A DNA stretch of 64,000 bases from Bacillus australimaris. Lineage in GTDB: Bacteria; Bacillota; Bacilli; Bacillales; Bacillaceae. The stretch is taken from NCBI RefSeq assembly GCF_001307105.1, contig NZ_LGYN01000012.1, positions 372,001-436,000 of the forward strand, given 5' to 3'. How positions within the stretch are numbered: position 1 is the stretch's first letter; the number at the start of each line of letters is the position of its first letter. Under the pieces are notes generated by a model. The model worked only from the letters and a program-made list of their open reading frames with translations. It was not told the origin of the DNA and ran no database searches. A program made the position numbers and the translations under genes. Shown one piece after another: positions 56,693-64,000 of the stretch.

Positions 56693-58081
56693 CTATTTTT
56701 CAGAAAACTCTTTTCCAGCAATATCATTCATTTTCACGATATGCTTTTTTGCTTGTTTCATACTTCTCGTTAAACCAAAATGAAAAAAAATAACGTCTCC
56801 TGAACAATAATCGGGATGTCTACCTGCTCTTCCAGAAATCTGAACAAGTGCACTCTCTGTAAAAATAGTAGATTCTGAACCTAGTACCCCCACTTGAACA
56901 TTTGGAATGGTTACGCCTCTTTCTAGAATAGTGGTTGTAACTAGCACATCGTATGCAAAATCTCTGAAGTGCTGAACCTTTTGTTTTCTGTCTGGATCAT
57001 CAGCAGATACTCCCTCTACGTTTAGGTTGTGTTCTAGAAGAATCTTCGTTACCTTCTTCATGTTTGCAATTGAAGGAACAAAAAGTAACACTCTTCTCTT
57101 CTTTGCAATATGTCTCTGCAACCATTTCATCACTTTAGGAGGCAGATGGTTCTTTTTTAATTTCTTTTTCCAATGCCCTATCCATTGAAAGGACGGAACT
57201 GGTAACGGTTGTTGGTGAAAGCGCAAAGGAATTTTTATCGCTTCAAGTATTCCACGAGAAACCTCTCTCATCATATTTTTAGAGGGTGTCGCACTTAAAT
57301 AAATCCTAATCCCTCCTTTCTTTCTCATCGCCTTTAGAACAGCGAATTGGAGGCTTTCATCCATTGAATAAGGAAAGGCATCGACTTCATCCACAATGAG
57401 CACATCAAATGCATTTTTGTATCTCATCAGCTGGTGAGTTGTGGCGATCACAAGCGGTGCTATTTGGAATCTTTCAGAGCTGCCTCCATAAAGAACAACT
57501 ATCTTCATCCCTTGAAATGCTTTTCGAAGCCGTGGTTCGAGCTCAAGCACAACATCTGTTCTAGGTGTCGCAATACAGACACTCATCCCTTGTTTTAAAG
57601 CAAATTCTATTCCGTGAAAAAGCACCTCCGTTTTCCCTGCCCCGCAAACCGCCCAGACGAGTAGATCAAATTTGTTTTTAATAGCTTCGATTATTCTTTC
57701 AGACGCTCTTTTTTGTCCTTTAGACAGCTGTCCCTGCCATGTTAATTCGGCTCGACATATTTCTAGCATTTGTGGACCCGTCCATTCATAAAGAGATCCA
57801 CATTCAGTTACTTTCCCCATCATGATACATGACCTACAATACACACAATTTTTTTGACATACGTCACACGGAGAGTAAGCAAAGTACCGCATCTGTGATA
57901 CACCACACCTGGAGCATGTAAAACCATTTACTTTCTTCTCAATGGCAGGTGTCCGATTGACTAAGCCTTTCTCCTCCAGCCAATCCAAATTGGACTGTGG
58001 GCACATTGTTTCAACGGTAAGCAGATGACGTGAATGCAGCTGTTGCCTTAGTTTCATTGCTTTGTCCATGTTCAATTTCAA
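56693..58081 (-). CDS. comFA: ComFA, DNA-uptake ATPase/helicase
   Basis: A 462-residue superfamily-2 helicase-like ATPase that drives single-stranded DNA import during transformation. A four-cysteine zinc finger near the N-terminus (CSRCGVSQM ... CQKNCVYCRSCIM) precedes Walker A WAVCGAGKTEV, DEVDAFPY (DEAD box) and the C-terminal motif ALVQISGRAGRHPDYCSGDV. TTG at 58081 is chosen: AAAGG lies six bases before it and the length equals B. subtilis ComFA (463). The frame open to 58159 lacks a ribosome site. It is first in the comF operon, behind possible ComK boxes. Confidence 0.93.
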   Translation of the reverse strand: MKLNMDKAMKLRQQLHSRHLLTVETMCPQSNLDWLEEKGLVNRTPAIEKKVNGFTCSRCGVSQMRYFAYSPCDVCQKNCVYCRSCIMMGKVTECGSLYEWTGPQMLEICRAELTWQGQLSKGQKRASERIIEAIKNKFDLLVWAVCGAGKTEVLFHGIEFALKQGMSVCIATPRTDVVLELEPRLRKAFQGMKIVVLYGGSSERFQIAPLVIATTHQLMRYKNAFDVLIVDEVDAFPYSMDESLQFAVLKAMRKKGGIRIYLSATPSKNMMREVSRGILEAIKIPLRFHQQPLPVPSFQWIGHWKKKLKKNHLPPKVMKWLQRHIAKKRRVLLFVPSIANMKKVTKILLEHNLNVEGVSADDPDRKQKVQHFRDFAYDVLVTTTILERGVTIPNVQVGVLGSESTIFTESALVQISGRAGRHPDYCSGDVIFFHFGLTRSMKQAKKHIVKMNDIAGKEFSEK

Positions 58082-58149
58082 CAAACACCTTTCAATTGAT
58101 GTTTGCCTATTATGCACAAAGACATGACCTTTCGTCCAACAGGTAAAAT

Positions 58150-58189
58150 AGAAAAACAAAACCCCTTTTCTATGAGAAAAGAGGTTTTT
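58150..58189 (-). terminator. Terminator of degV, overlapping AT-boxes
   Basis: AAACCTCTTTTCT and AGAAAAGGGGTTT arms (minus strand; G-U pairs) followed by a T-rich tail, immediately after the degV stop. The same sequence contains AAAA-N5-TTTT, a ComK-type AT-box. Confidence 0.85.
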
Positions 58190-58194
58190 AGGAT

Positions 58195-59037
58195 TTATCT
58201 CATCACCCAGCCAAGAGCCAAAGAGCCTTCGCCTAGATGAGTGCCGATCACAGCACCAAAGTAGCTTTTATAAAATTCAACATGAGGATATTTTTCTGAT
58301 AAGTGCGCAATTAATTCTTCTACTTCTTCTTCTCTATTACCGTGTATCAGTGTTGCTCTCATTGGTACACCACGTGATGCATCTTGATCAAATAATTCAA
58401 AAATACGTGAAATGGCTTTTTTACGTGTACGAATCTTCTCAAAAGGGACAATTAGCTTGTTGTCAAAATGCAGAATAGGCTTTACCTTTAAGAGGCTTCC
58501 AATGAAAGCCTGAGCACCATTTAATCTTCCGCCTCTTTGCAAATGAGTTAAGTCGTCAACCATAAAATAAGCACGCTGACTTTTTTTCAGGTCATTTAGA
58601 TGTGCTAACACTTCTTCTACAGAAGCACCACCTTGGATTTTTTCAGCAGCTGCTAACACATAAAATCCTTGTGCCATACAGCTTGTTTCAGTATCAAACG
58701 GGTAAATGTCAATTCCGTCCACTAGTTCATTCGCTGAGGCTGCACTATTATACGTTCCACTAATTCCACTTGAAAGGTGAATACTAATTACAGCGTCGAA
58801 TGTTTCGCTTAGTTTTTCATATAAGGCTATTAATTCACCGAAAGCAGGCTGAGAGGTTGTTGGAAGATCTTTGTGTTTTTTGATTTCTTCATAATATGTC
58901 TTCCAGTCCATTTCTATTTCTTCACGGTATGATTCACTGCCAAAGATAACATTAAGGGGAATCATATGAATATCATGTTTATCACGCAGCTCTTGTGGTA
59001 TATAAGCAGTACTGTCTGTTACAACGGCTATTTTCAT
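58195..59037 (-). CDS. degV: DegV-family fatty-acid-binding protein
   Basis: A 280-residue DegV protein (B. subtilis YviA): IAVVTDSTAYIPQELRDKHDIHMIPLNV at the N-terminus and the lipid-binding signatures ISIHLSSGISGTYNSA, FYVLAAAEKI and FMVDDLTHLQRGGRLNGAQ. DegV/FakB proteins present fatty acids to kinase FakA for phospholipid synthesis. The adjacent degSU genes explain the name but not a shared function. It sits between degU and comFA with its own terminator. Confidence 0.95.
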   Translation of the reverse strand: MKIAVVTDSTAYIPQELRDKHDIHMIPLNVIFGSESYREEIEMDWKTYYEEIKKHKDLPTTSQPAFGELIALYEKLSETFDAVISIHLSSGISGTYNSAASANELVDGIDIYPFDTETSCMAQGFYVLAAAEKIQGGASVEEVLAHLNDLKKSQRAYFMVDDLTHLQRGGRLNGAQAFIGSLLKVKPILHFDNKLIVPFEKIRTRKKAISRIFELFDQDASRGVPMRATLIHGNREEEVEELIAHLSEKYPHVEFYKSYFGAVIGTHLGEGSLALGWVMR

Positions 59038-59122
59038 TCTTAAATACCTTCCTTATTCATTGAGTTACTCTTTTTTATTTTAAAAGAATGATCATTTTTT
59101 TCATTAGATTTATAATAGTAAT

Positions 59123-59153
59123 CAAAAAAGCCTGCCTAATCAATAGGCAAGCC
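59123..59153 (-). terminator. Terminator of degSU
   Basis: GCTTGCCTA and TAGGCAGGC arms (minus strand) around TTGAT, followed by six T, about 100 bases after the degU stop. Confidence 0.85.
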
Positions 59154-59254
59154 TGCTATACCCGAAAAAGACTCCCTTCCCTTGCCTATCATTTCTCTCC
59201 AGCTAAAATGTGAGAGAACAAAAACAGGCGAAAAAGGAGTACTTGTCCGAAACA

Positions 59255-59944
59255 TTATCTCATTTCTACCCAACCGTTTTTAATAGCTACAACAACAGCT
59301 TGTGTACGGTCGTTTACATTCATTTTTTGCAAAATGTTACTCACGTGGTTTTTGACTGTTTTCTCACTAATAAAGAGCGATTCACCGATTCCTCTGTTGC
59401 TCTTACCGTCAGCTAACATTTGAAGAACTTCACATTCACGTCTCGTTAAGATATGAAGCGGTCTGCGAATTTCAGGATATACCTCGTGCTGCGGGTGTGC
59501 TGAAACGCCGCTAGTTGCTAAGCGTCGGAATTCATTTACTAAGTTATGAGTGACTTTCGGATGTAAATAAGAACCTCCGTCAGCTACAACTTTTACTGCT
59601 TCAATAAGTGTGTCTGCATCCATTTCTTTTAACAGGTAGCCTCTCGCCCCTGTTTTCAATGCATGTGTTACATAGTTTTCATCGTCATGAATAGATAGAA
59701 TAATGACTTTTGATTCGGGATAAAGCTCAACTAGCTGCTTTGTAGCCTCAACACCATTTACATTCGGCATATTAATGTCCATAATGACAACATCCGGATG
59801 ATAGTGTTCTACGATACGTGCAGCTTCGTCACCGTCGTCTCCTTCTGCAACTACTTCAAAAGTAGGTTCAAAATCTAAAATCCGTTTGACACCTTCACGG
59901 AATAATTGGTGGTCATCAATAATTACAATATTTACTTTAGTCAC
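59255..59944 (-). CDS. degU: Response regulator DegU
   Basis: A 229-residue NarL/FixJ regulator with phospho-acceptor Asp56 ([14 protein letters not shown]) in the receiver domain and a LuxR-type helix-turn-helix at the C-terminus ([40 protein letters not shown]). Depending on phosphorylation level it controls competence, motility, exoproteases and biofilm. Start is GTG at 59944, after GGGGAGG by eight bases. It is 64 bases downstream of degS and closely matches B. subtilis DegU in length. Confidence 0.98.
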   Translation of the reverse strand: MTKVNIVIIDDHQLFREGVKRILDFEPTFEVVAEGDDGDEAARIVEHYHPDVVIMDINMPNVNGVEATKQLVELYPESKVIILSIHDDENYVTHALKTGARGYLLKEMDADTLIEAVKVVADGGSYLHPKVTHNLVNEFRRLATSGVSAHPQHEVYPEIRRPLHILTRRECEVLQMLADGKSNRGIGESLFISEKTVKNHVSNILQKMNVNDRTQAVVVAIKNGWVEMR

Positions 59945-60008
59945 AAGCTACGCCTCCCCATGTTTATTGTTCTACACCTGAACTTTATGGTCAATATGTC
60001 TTTTGACT

Positions 60009-61184
60009 CTATTTTACAATTTTATTTTGCAATGATAATGGCACGCGAATCATGATGAATGTCCCTAGACCTATTTTTGAGTCTATGGTCATTTTACCTT
60101 CCAGTAAGTCTACGCGTTCTTTCATGCCAAGTAAACCGAAGGATTTGTTTTTGTTTGTTTTCACATCTTTCATATCAAAGCCTTTTCCATCGTCTTTAAT
60201 AATTAAAGTCACAAAGTCTTTCGTTACTTCTACTTTGACAGAGATTTCTTCAGCTTCAGAATGCTTTAATGAATTTGTAACAGCTTCTTGGGCTAGTCTA
60301 AACAGTGCCACTTCAAATTGAGAAGCAATTCTTTCACTTTCTGTATCACCTAGACATTGGAACGTAATTTTTGTTTTTCCATCATACTCTTCAATTGTAT
60401 TTAAGTATTTTCTTAGTGTCGGAATAAGACCCAAATCATCTAGAGCCATTGGTCTTAAATCATAAATGATTCTTCTCACTTCGTACAGTGCATTTCGCAC
60501 ATTCTGTCTAAGACTTCTAATTTCTTTAAAGCCTTCTTCTGTACCACGGTCTCTAAAAATGCGTTCAATTAGCTCGGAACGCATCATCACATTTGCCAGC
60601 ATTTGAGCAGGTCCGTCATGAATTTCCCGAGACACTCTTTTGCGTTCTTCTTCTTGGGCTTCAATAATCCTTAGCCCAAAATCTTGTTTTGCCTGAGCAT
60701 CTTCAAGTAAAACACCGACTTGACGTAAATCCTGATTGAGATAGTTGAGAACAACTGTAATCTGACTCACAAGCGTTTCAGAGCGTTCAATGACGTCTTG
60801 TAAGCTTAATAATCGTCTTTCCAGATCGTCTCTTCTTTCTCTCAGCTGCTTCTCGCGCTGCTGGATCATGGTGAGTTCCACTTGCAGATTATGTGCTTTT
60901 TCGTAGGCTTCTCGTATTTCTTCTTCGCTGAATTTGTTGAAGTTTCTGCTGACCTCAGATAAGCGATTTCTAGCATGTCTTGTATGGACTTCTAGTTTAT
61001 CTCCAAAATCAATTACTTCGTTTACTTGCTGCTTGATTTGCTTCAGCTCTTCTACTAGGCTTTCATATTGTTGACGGGACTGTTCGCCAATTCTGAATAC
61101 TTCGTCCTTGCTGCCATCAACTGTACTTAGCATTTTCATGATGATTGAATCCAATAATTTCGGATCCATTTTAGGTGTTGTCAT
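60009..61184 (-). CDS. degS: Sensor kinase DegS
   Basis: A 391-residue soluble kinase. The N-terminal half is a sensor/coiled-coil region (about 45-180) and the dimerisation domain carries the phospho-acceptor in EEERKRVSREIHDGPAQML. The HATPase domain ends in DDGKGFDMKDV and GLLGMKERVDLLEGKM. There is no membrane segment, as known for DegS. The ATG at 61184 follows GGGAGGG by seven bases; the in-frame start at 61214 adds ten residues without support. It is in an operon with degU. Confidence 0.97.
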   Translation of the reverse strand: MTTPKMDPKLLDSIIMKMLSTVDGSKDEVFRIGEQSRQQYESLVEELKQIKQQVNEVIDFGDKLEVHTRHARNRLSEVSRNFNKFSEEEIREAYEKAHNLQVELTMIQQREKQLRERRDDLERRLLSLQDVIERSETLVSQITVVLNYLNQDLRQVGVLLEDAQAKQDFGLRIIEAQEEERKRVSREIHDGPAQMLANVMMRSELIERIFRDRGTEEGFKEIRSLRQNVRNALYEVRRIIYDLRPMALDDLGLIPTLRKYLNTIEEYDGKTKITFQCLGDTESERIASQFEVALFRLAQEAVTNSLKHSEAEEISVKVEVTKDFVTLIIKDDGKGFDMKDVKTNKNKSFGLLGMKERVDLLEGKMTIDSKIGLGTFIMIRVPLSLQNKIVK

Positions 61185-61405
61185 GGCTTTTCCCTCCCGT
61201 AACAGTGATGTCATCTTTTTTTATTATAAATGTCATTGATCTGCAATTTATGTCGAATTATAATGAAAGAATGCGTATAAATTATGAAGTTTTTATGACG
61301 ACCCTTTTTCCGCTCCTATCATCATAACAAAATACGCTGTGAAATTCTAAAACCAATGCAAATTTTCTCTAGTCTTACAATTTGCTTGTCAGGAGGGTAT
61401 GTCTT

Positions 61406-62074
61406 TTGCTGAATCGCTATCTTACAGTAAAAAGTCGTGGCGAGCATGAGATCGTCATTGAAAAATCACGTTTTATTTGTCATATACAGCGTGCTGTCTC
61501 AGAAGAAGAAGCACAAACATTTATACAATCCATAAAAAAACAACATTGGAATGCCACGCATAATTGCTCAGCCTATCTCATTGGTGAACATGACCTGATT
61601 CAAAAGGCAAATGATGACGGTGAACCAAGTGGTACAGCAGGTGTGCCAATGCTTGAAGTATTAAAAAAACGGAAGCTGAAAGATACAGTTGTTGTAGTCA
61701 CTCGTTATTTCGGCGGCATTAAGCTAGGCGCCGGCGGATTGATTCGTGCCTACGGAAAATCTGTATCAGAAGCTATCAATCATGTTGGTATGGTAGAGCG
61801 CTGTTTAATGCGTACGATGCACACAACAATAGATTATACATGGCTTGGAAAGGTAGAGAATGAGCTTAGAGCCTCATCTTTTCAGCTAAAAGAAATCCAT
61901 TATACAGAAGATGTTATTTTTGAAACATATGTAGAAGAAACACAATCAGAGCAGTTCATTGAGTGGATGACTGAACTGACAAATGGAAAAAGTGTTACAA
62001 AAGAAGGCGAACTTATTTATTTAGAAAAGGACATTGGTCCGATAAAGGAGACAGATGAATGGCACAACGAGTAA
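61406..62074 (+). CDS. yvyE: YvyE/IMPACT (YigZ) family protein
   Basis: A 222-residue protein of the YigZ/IMPACT family: NRYLTVKSRGEHEIVIEKSRFICHIQRAVSEEEA, then DDGEPSGTAGVPMLEVLKKRKLKDTVVVVTRYFGGIKLGAGGLIRAYGK. Two domains are present (UPF0029 N-terminal about 15-130, and a C-terminal EF-G-V-like domain about 140-200). Function is unknown; IMPACT relatives affect translation control. TTG at 61406 is chosen (GGAGGG eight bases upstream) rather than TTG at 61382. It overlaps tagV by 16 bases. Confidence 0.92.
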   Translation: MLNRYLTVKSRGEHEIVIEKSRFICHIQRAVSEEEAQTFIQSIKKQHWNATHNCSAYLIGEHDLIQKANDDGEPSGTAGVPMLEVLKKRKLKDTVVVVTRYFGGIKLGAGGLIRAYGKSVSEAINHVGMVERCLMRTMHTTIDYTWLGKVENELRASSFQLKEIHYTEDVIFETYVEETQSEQFIEWMTELTNGKSVTKEGELIYLEKDIGPIKETDEWHNE

Positions 62075-63150
62075 AAGTGCGTGTACGAAAGAAAAAGAGT
62101 AAAAAGAAGAAAATTTTCAAACGTATTCTGGTCTTATTTTTGCTTCTTATCATCTGCATGGGCGGATTTGCGGTATATAAAATCGTCAATACACTTCAGG
62201 CTGCTGACAAAACATATGATGAACTGAACCGCGGGGAGAAATCGAAGCTGCGTGATGCCGTCGTTGATATTAAGAAAAAGCCTTTCTCCGTTTTATTTGT
62301 CGGAATTGAGGATTACGCCACAAATGGTGATCATGGCCGTTCAGATTCACTCATTGTCGCAACAATTAACCCGCAAGACAAAACGATGAAGATGGTTAGT
62401 ATCCCTCGTGACACACGTGTACAGCTTGCAGGTGACACAACAGGAAATAAAGAAAAGATCAATGCTGCATATGCTAAAGGCGGAAAAGATGAAACGATTG
62501 AAACTGTCGAACAATTCTTGCATATTCCAATCGATAAATATGCCACAGTAGATTTTGATGGCTTCAAGGATGTCATTGATGAAATGGGCGGAATTGATAT
62601 CGATGTCCCATTTGACTTCAATGAAAAAAGTGATGTTAAAAAATCGAAAAAGATTTACTTTAAAAAAGGCGATATGCATTTAAACGGGGAAGAAGCACTT
62701 GCTTACGCGCGGATGAGAAAACAAGACCCTCGCGGTGATTTTGGACGTAACGATCGTCAGAAACAAATTTTACGAGCAATGATTGATCAAATGGCGAAGC
62801 CAAATAACATTGCGAACGTGGATAATATCGCAAAAGAAGTCAGTGATCACATTTCGACCAATTTCCGTATTACAGAAGGGCTTGCTCTTCAGCAAATCTA
62901 CGGAGGATTTAAAGGAGACGACACAGAAACACTCTCTATAAAAGGAACAGATCTTTATTTAGGGCCAAATCGAACGTATTACTTTGAGCCAGATCCAACC
63001 AATTTAGCTAACGTACAAAATGAATTACGGACGCATTTAAAGCTTCCTTCTGAATCTTCGACTGAGACAGATTCACAAACCAATTCAACGTCTGGTGAAA
63101 CAGGAACGTCTGATACTTCGACTTCTCCTGCAACTTCATCAGGACAATAA
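62059..63150 (+). CDS. tagV: LytR-CpsA-Psr wall-polymer ligase (TagV-like)
   Basis: A 363-residue LCP protein: a basic N-terminus, one membrane anchor (RILVLFLLLIICMGGFAVYKI), and the extracellular LCP domain (about 75-230) with conserved arginine and aspartate residues in FVGIEDYATNGDHGRSDSLIV and MVSIPRDTRV, and NRQKQI-like RNDRQKQILRAM. The C-terminal 30 residues are Ser/Thr/Gly rich. LCP enzymes attach teichoic acid to peptidoglycan. It overlaps yvyE by 16 bases and converges on tagO; position matches B. subtilis yvhJ/tagV. Confidence 0.94.
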   Translation: MAQRVKVRVRKKKSKKKKIFKRILVLFLLLIICMGGFAVYKIVNTLQAADKTYDELNRGEKSKLRDAVVDIKKKPFSVLFVGIEDYATNGDHGRSDSLIVATINPQDKTMKMVSIPRDTRVQLAGDTTGNKEKINAAYAKGGKDETIETVEQFLHIPIDKYATVDFDGFKDVIDEMGGIDIDVPFDFNEKSDVKKSKKIYFKKGDMHLNGEEALAYARMRKQDPRGDFGRNDRQKQILRAMIDQMAKPNNIANVDNIAKEVSDHISTNFRITEGLALQQIYGGFKGDDTETLSIKGTDLYLGPNRTYYFEPDPTNLANVQNELRTHLKLPSESSTETDSQTNSTSGETGTSDTSTSPATSSGQ

Positions 63151-63188
63151 AAAAACAGCCCTGTTCCTAGGAACGGGCTGTTTTTTTA
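63148..63188. terminator. Bidirectional terminator between tagV and tagO
   Basis: AAAAAACAGCCC and GGGCTGTTTTTTT outer arms with inner GTTCCTAGGAAC palindrome, an almost perfect hairpin used from both sides. Confidence 0.93.
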
Positions 63189-64000
63189 TTGTCTTTTGAC
63201 CATTCGTTTATAAAATTTCGTAAATGGTTTGAACTCTTCATTTACCAAACCTGTGACTTCCGCAATCACTTGCATGAACATCACCAGTAAAAAGATAATG
63301 ATCAGTGATAACCAAATAGTAGCGCTTGTGAGCAAAATCGCACTTAAGCTAAAGACTAAACCAATCATGTAAATCACGATGACAGCCATGCGATGGGACA
63401 AACCAAAGGCCATCAATCTATGATGAATATGAGATTTGTCGGGCGCTGAAATCGGCTGTTTGTTTAATATTCGTCTAATGATGGCAAAGGTGGTATCGAA
63501 AATAGGAACACCTAAGATGATCACTGGGACAACAACACTAAACAAAGTGACACTTTTGTATAATCCTAAAAGAGACAGCACCGAGATCATATAGCCTAAA
63601 AACAGTGAGCCGGTATCCCCCATAAAAATCTTCGCCGGATGAAAATTGTAAAAGAGAAAGCCGATGGTACTGCCAATGACAACAAGCGATAAAGAAAGAA
63701 TCAGAATTTTATCAGCAGAAAATGCCATCACGGCTATCGTTGATAAACCGATGACAGAAATACCGGCAGCCAGTCCATCAAGACCGTCAATTAAATTAAT
63801 GGCATTTGTGATTCCGACAATCCATAACACAGTTAGGGGATATGCCATCCAGCCTAACTCAATTCGATCTGTCAAAAAAGGAACAGAGAAAAAGTCCATT
63901 TTTAAACCCGTGCTTACAATCAAACAAGCAACAAGGACTTGTACGAGAAATTTAAATTTTGCACTTAAATTATATTTATCATCAAATATACCTAGAATGA
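63186..64000 (-). CDS. tagO: Teichoic-acid initiating glycosyltransferase TagO (5' part cut off)
   Basis: TagO adds GlcNAc-1-phosphate to undecaprenyl phosphate, the first step of wall teichoic acid synthesis. The reading frame stays open to the end of the window, so the N-terminal part is missing; about 271 residues are visible out of a usual 350-360. Visible motifs: LGIFDDKYNLS (active-site aspartates), ITNAINLIDGLDGLAAG, FMGDTGSLFLGY and the cytoplasmic KSHIHHRLMAFGLSHR. About eight membrane segments are present. An apparent start at 63923 is only an internal codon. Confidence 0.95.
   Translation of the reverse strand, partial: ILGIFDDKYNLSAKFKFLVQVLVACLIVSTGLKMDFFSVPFLTDRIELGWMAYPLTVLWIVGITNAINLIDGLDGLAAGISVIGLSTIAVMAFSADKILILSLSLVVIGSTIGFLFYNFHPAKIFMGDTGSLFLGYMISVLSLLGLYKSVTLFSVVVPVIILGVPIFDTTFAIIRRILNKQPISAPDKSHIHHRLMAFGLSHRMAVIVIYMIGLVFSLSAILLTSATIWLSLIIIFLLVMFMQVIAEVTGLVNEEFKPFTKFYKRMVKRQ

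Noticed and set aside
63186-63923. tagO as a 245-residue complete gene
   Set aside because: The frame stays open to the window edge and the upstream residues (LGIFDDKYNLS) are conserved TagO sequence, so the gene is cut by the window.

Overview
The window is a low-GC Firmicutes chromosome segment whose gene order closely follows Bacillus subtilis from nagA to tagO. The proteins are clear Bacillus orthologues (SwrA, MinJ, DegS/DegU, ComF, YvyE, TagO), but several local differences (inserted genes, no hag between csrA and flaG) point to a relative such as the B. pumilus/safensis/altitudinis group rather than B. subtilis itself. The species assignment is inference from synteny and protein resemblance; no search was run. 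No tRNA, rRNA, insertion sequence, prophage or CRISPR array was seen.

Layout. 1-2.8 kb: amino-sugar operon nagA-nagB-nagR with a NagR-type operator. 2.8-9.2 kb: giant exported phosphohydrolase yvnB, the cell-envelope stress operon yvlABCD behind a SigW promoter, and a small protein. 9.2-14.7 kb: uvrBA excision repair with a LexA box, then csbA. 14.8-19.5 kb: yvkC (PEP-synthase/rifampin-phosphotransferase-like), yvkB (TetR) and yvkA (MFS), with a perfect 26-bp palindrome just downstream of the promoter. 19.7-26.2 kb: an overlapping three-gene operon of propeller lipoprotein, response regulator and histidine kinase, followed by a ykcB/ykcC glycosyltransferase pair. 26.2-28 kb: yvbW permease under a leucine-specific T-box. 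28-29.3 kb: divergent nitroreductase and HxlR regulator, resembling the HypO/HypR pair. 29.3-39.1 kb: division, motility and envelope genes (minJ, swrA, ctpB, a TauE-type exporter, an M23 hydrolase next to ftsEX, cccB, a YitT-family gene, a hydrolase). 39.1-45.5 kb: an M3 oligopeptidase, prfB with its programmed frameshift, secA and hpf. 45.6-55.6 kb: late flagellar genes, with a chemoreceptor and an unknown small protein added after fliT. 55.6-64 kb: comF operon, degV, degSU, yvyE, tagV and the 5'-truncated tagO.

How the genes work together. Much of the right half is the control layer of the motile/sessile/competent decision. SwrA and DegSU control the fla/che operon and exoproteins. FlgM holds SigD. 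FliW and CsrA monitor flagellin. FliD, FliS, FliT, FlgK and FlgL build the filament cap and hook junction. ComFA and ComFC act in DNA uptake. Readable SigD-type promoters precede swrA, flgM and flaG. The best candidates for something not well described are the lipoprotein/two-component/glycosyltransferase block (19.7-26.2 kb), the unknown 126-residue gene plus chemoreceptor in the late flagellar operon (45.6-47.8 kb), and the yvkC-yvkB-yvkA cassette with its palindrome.
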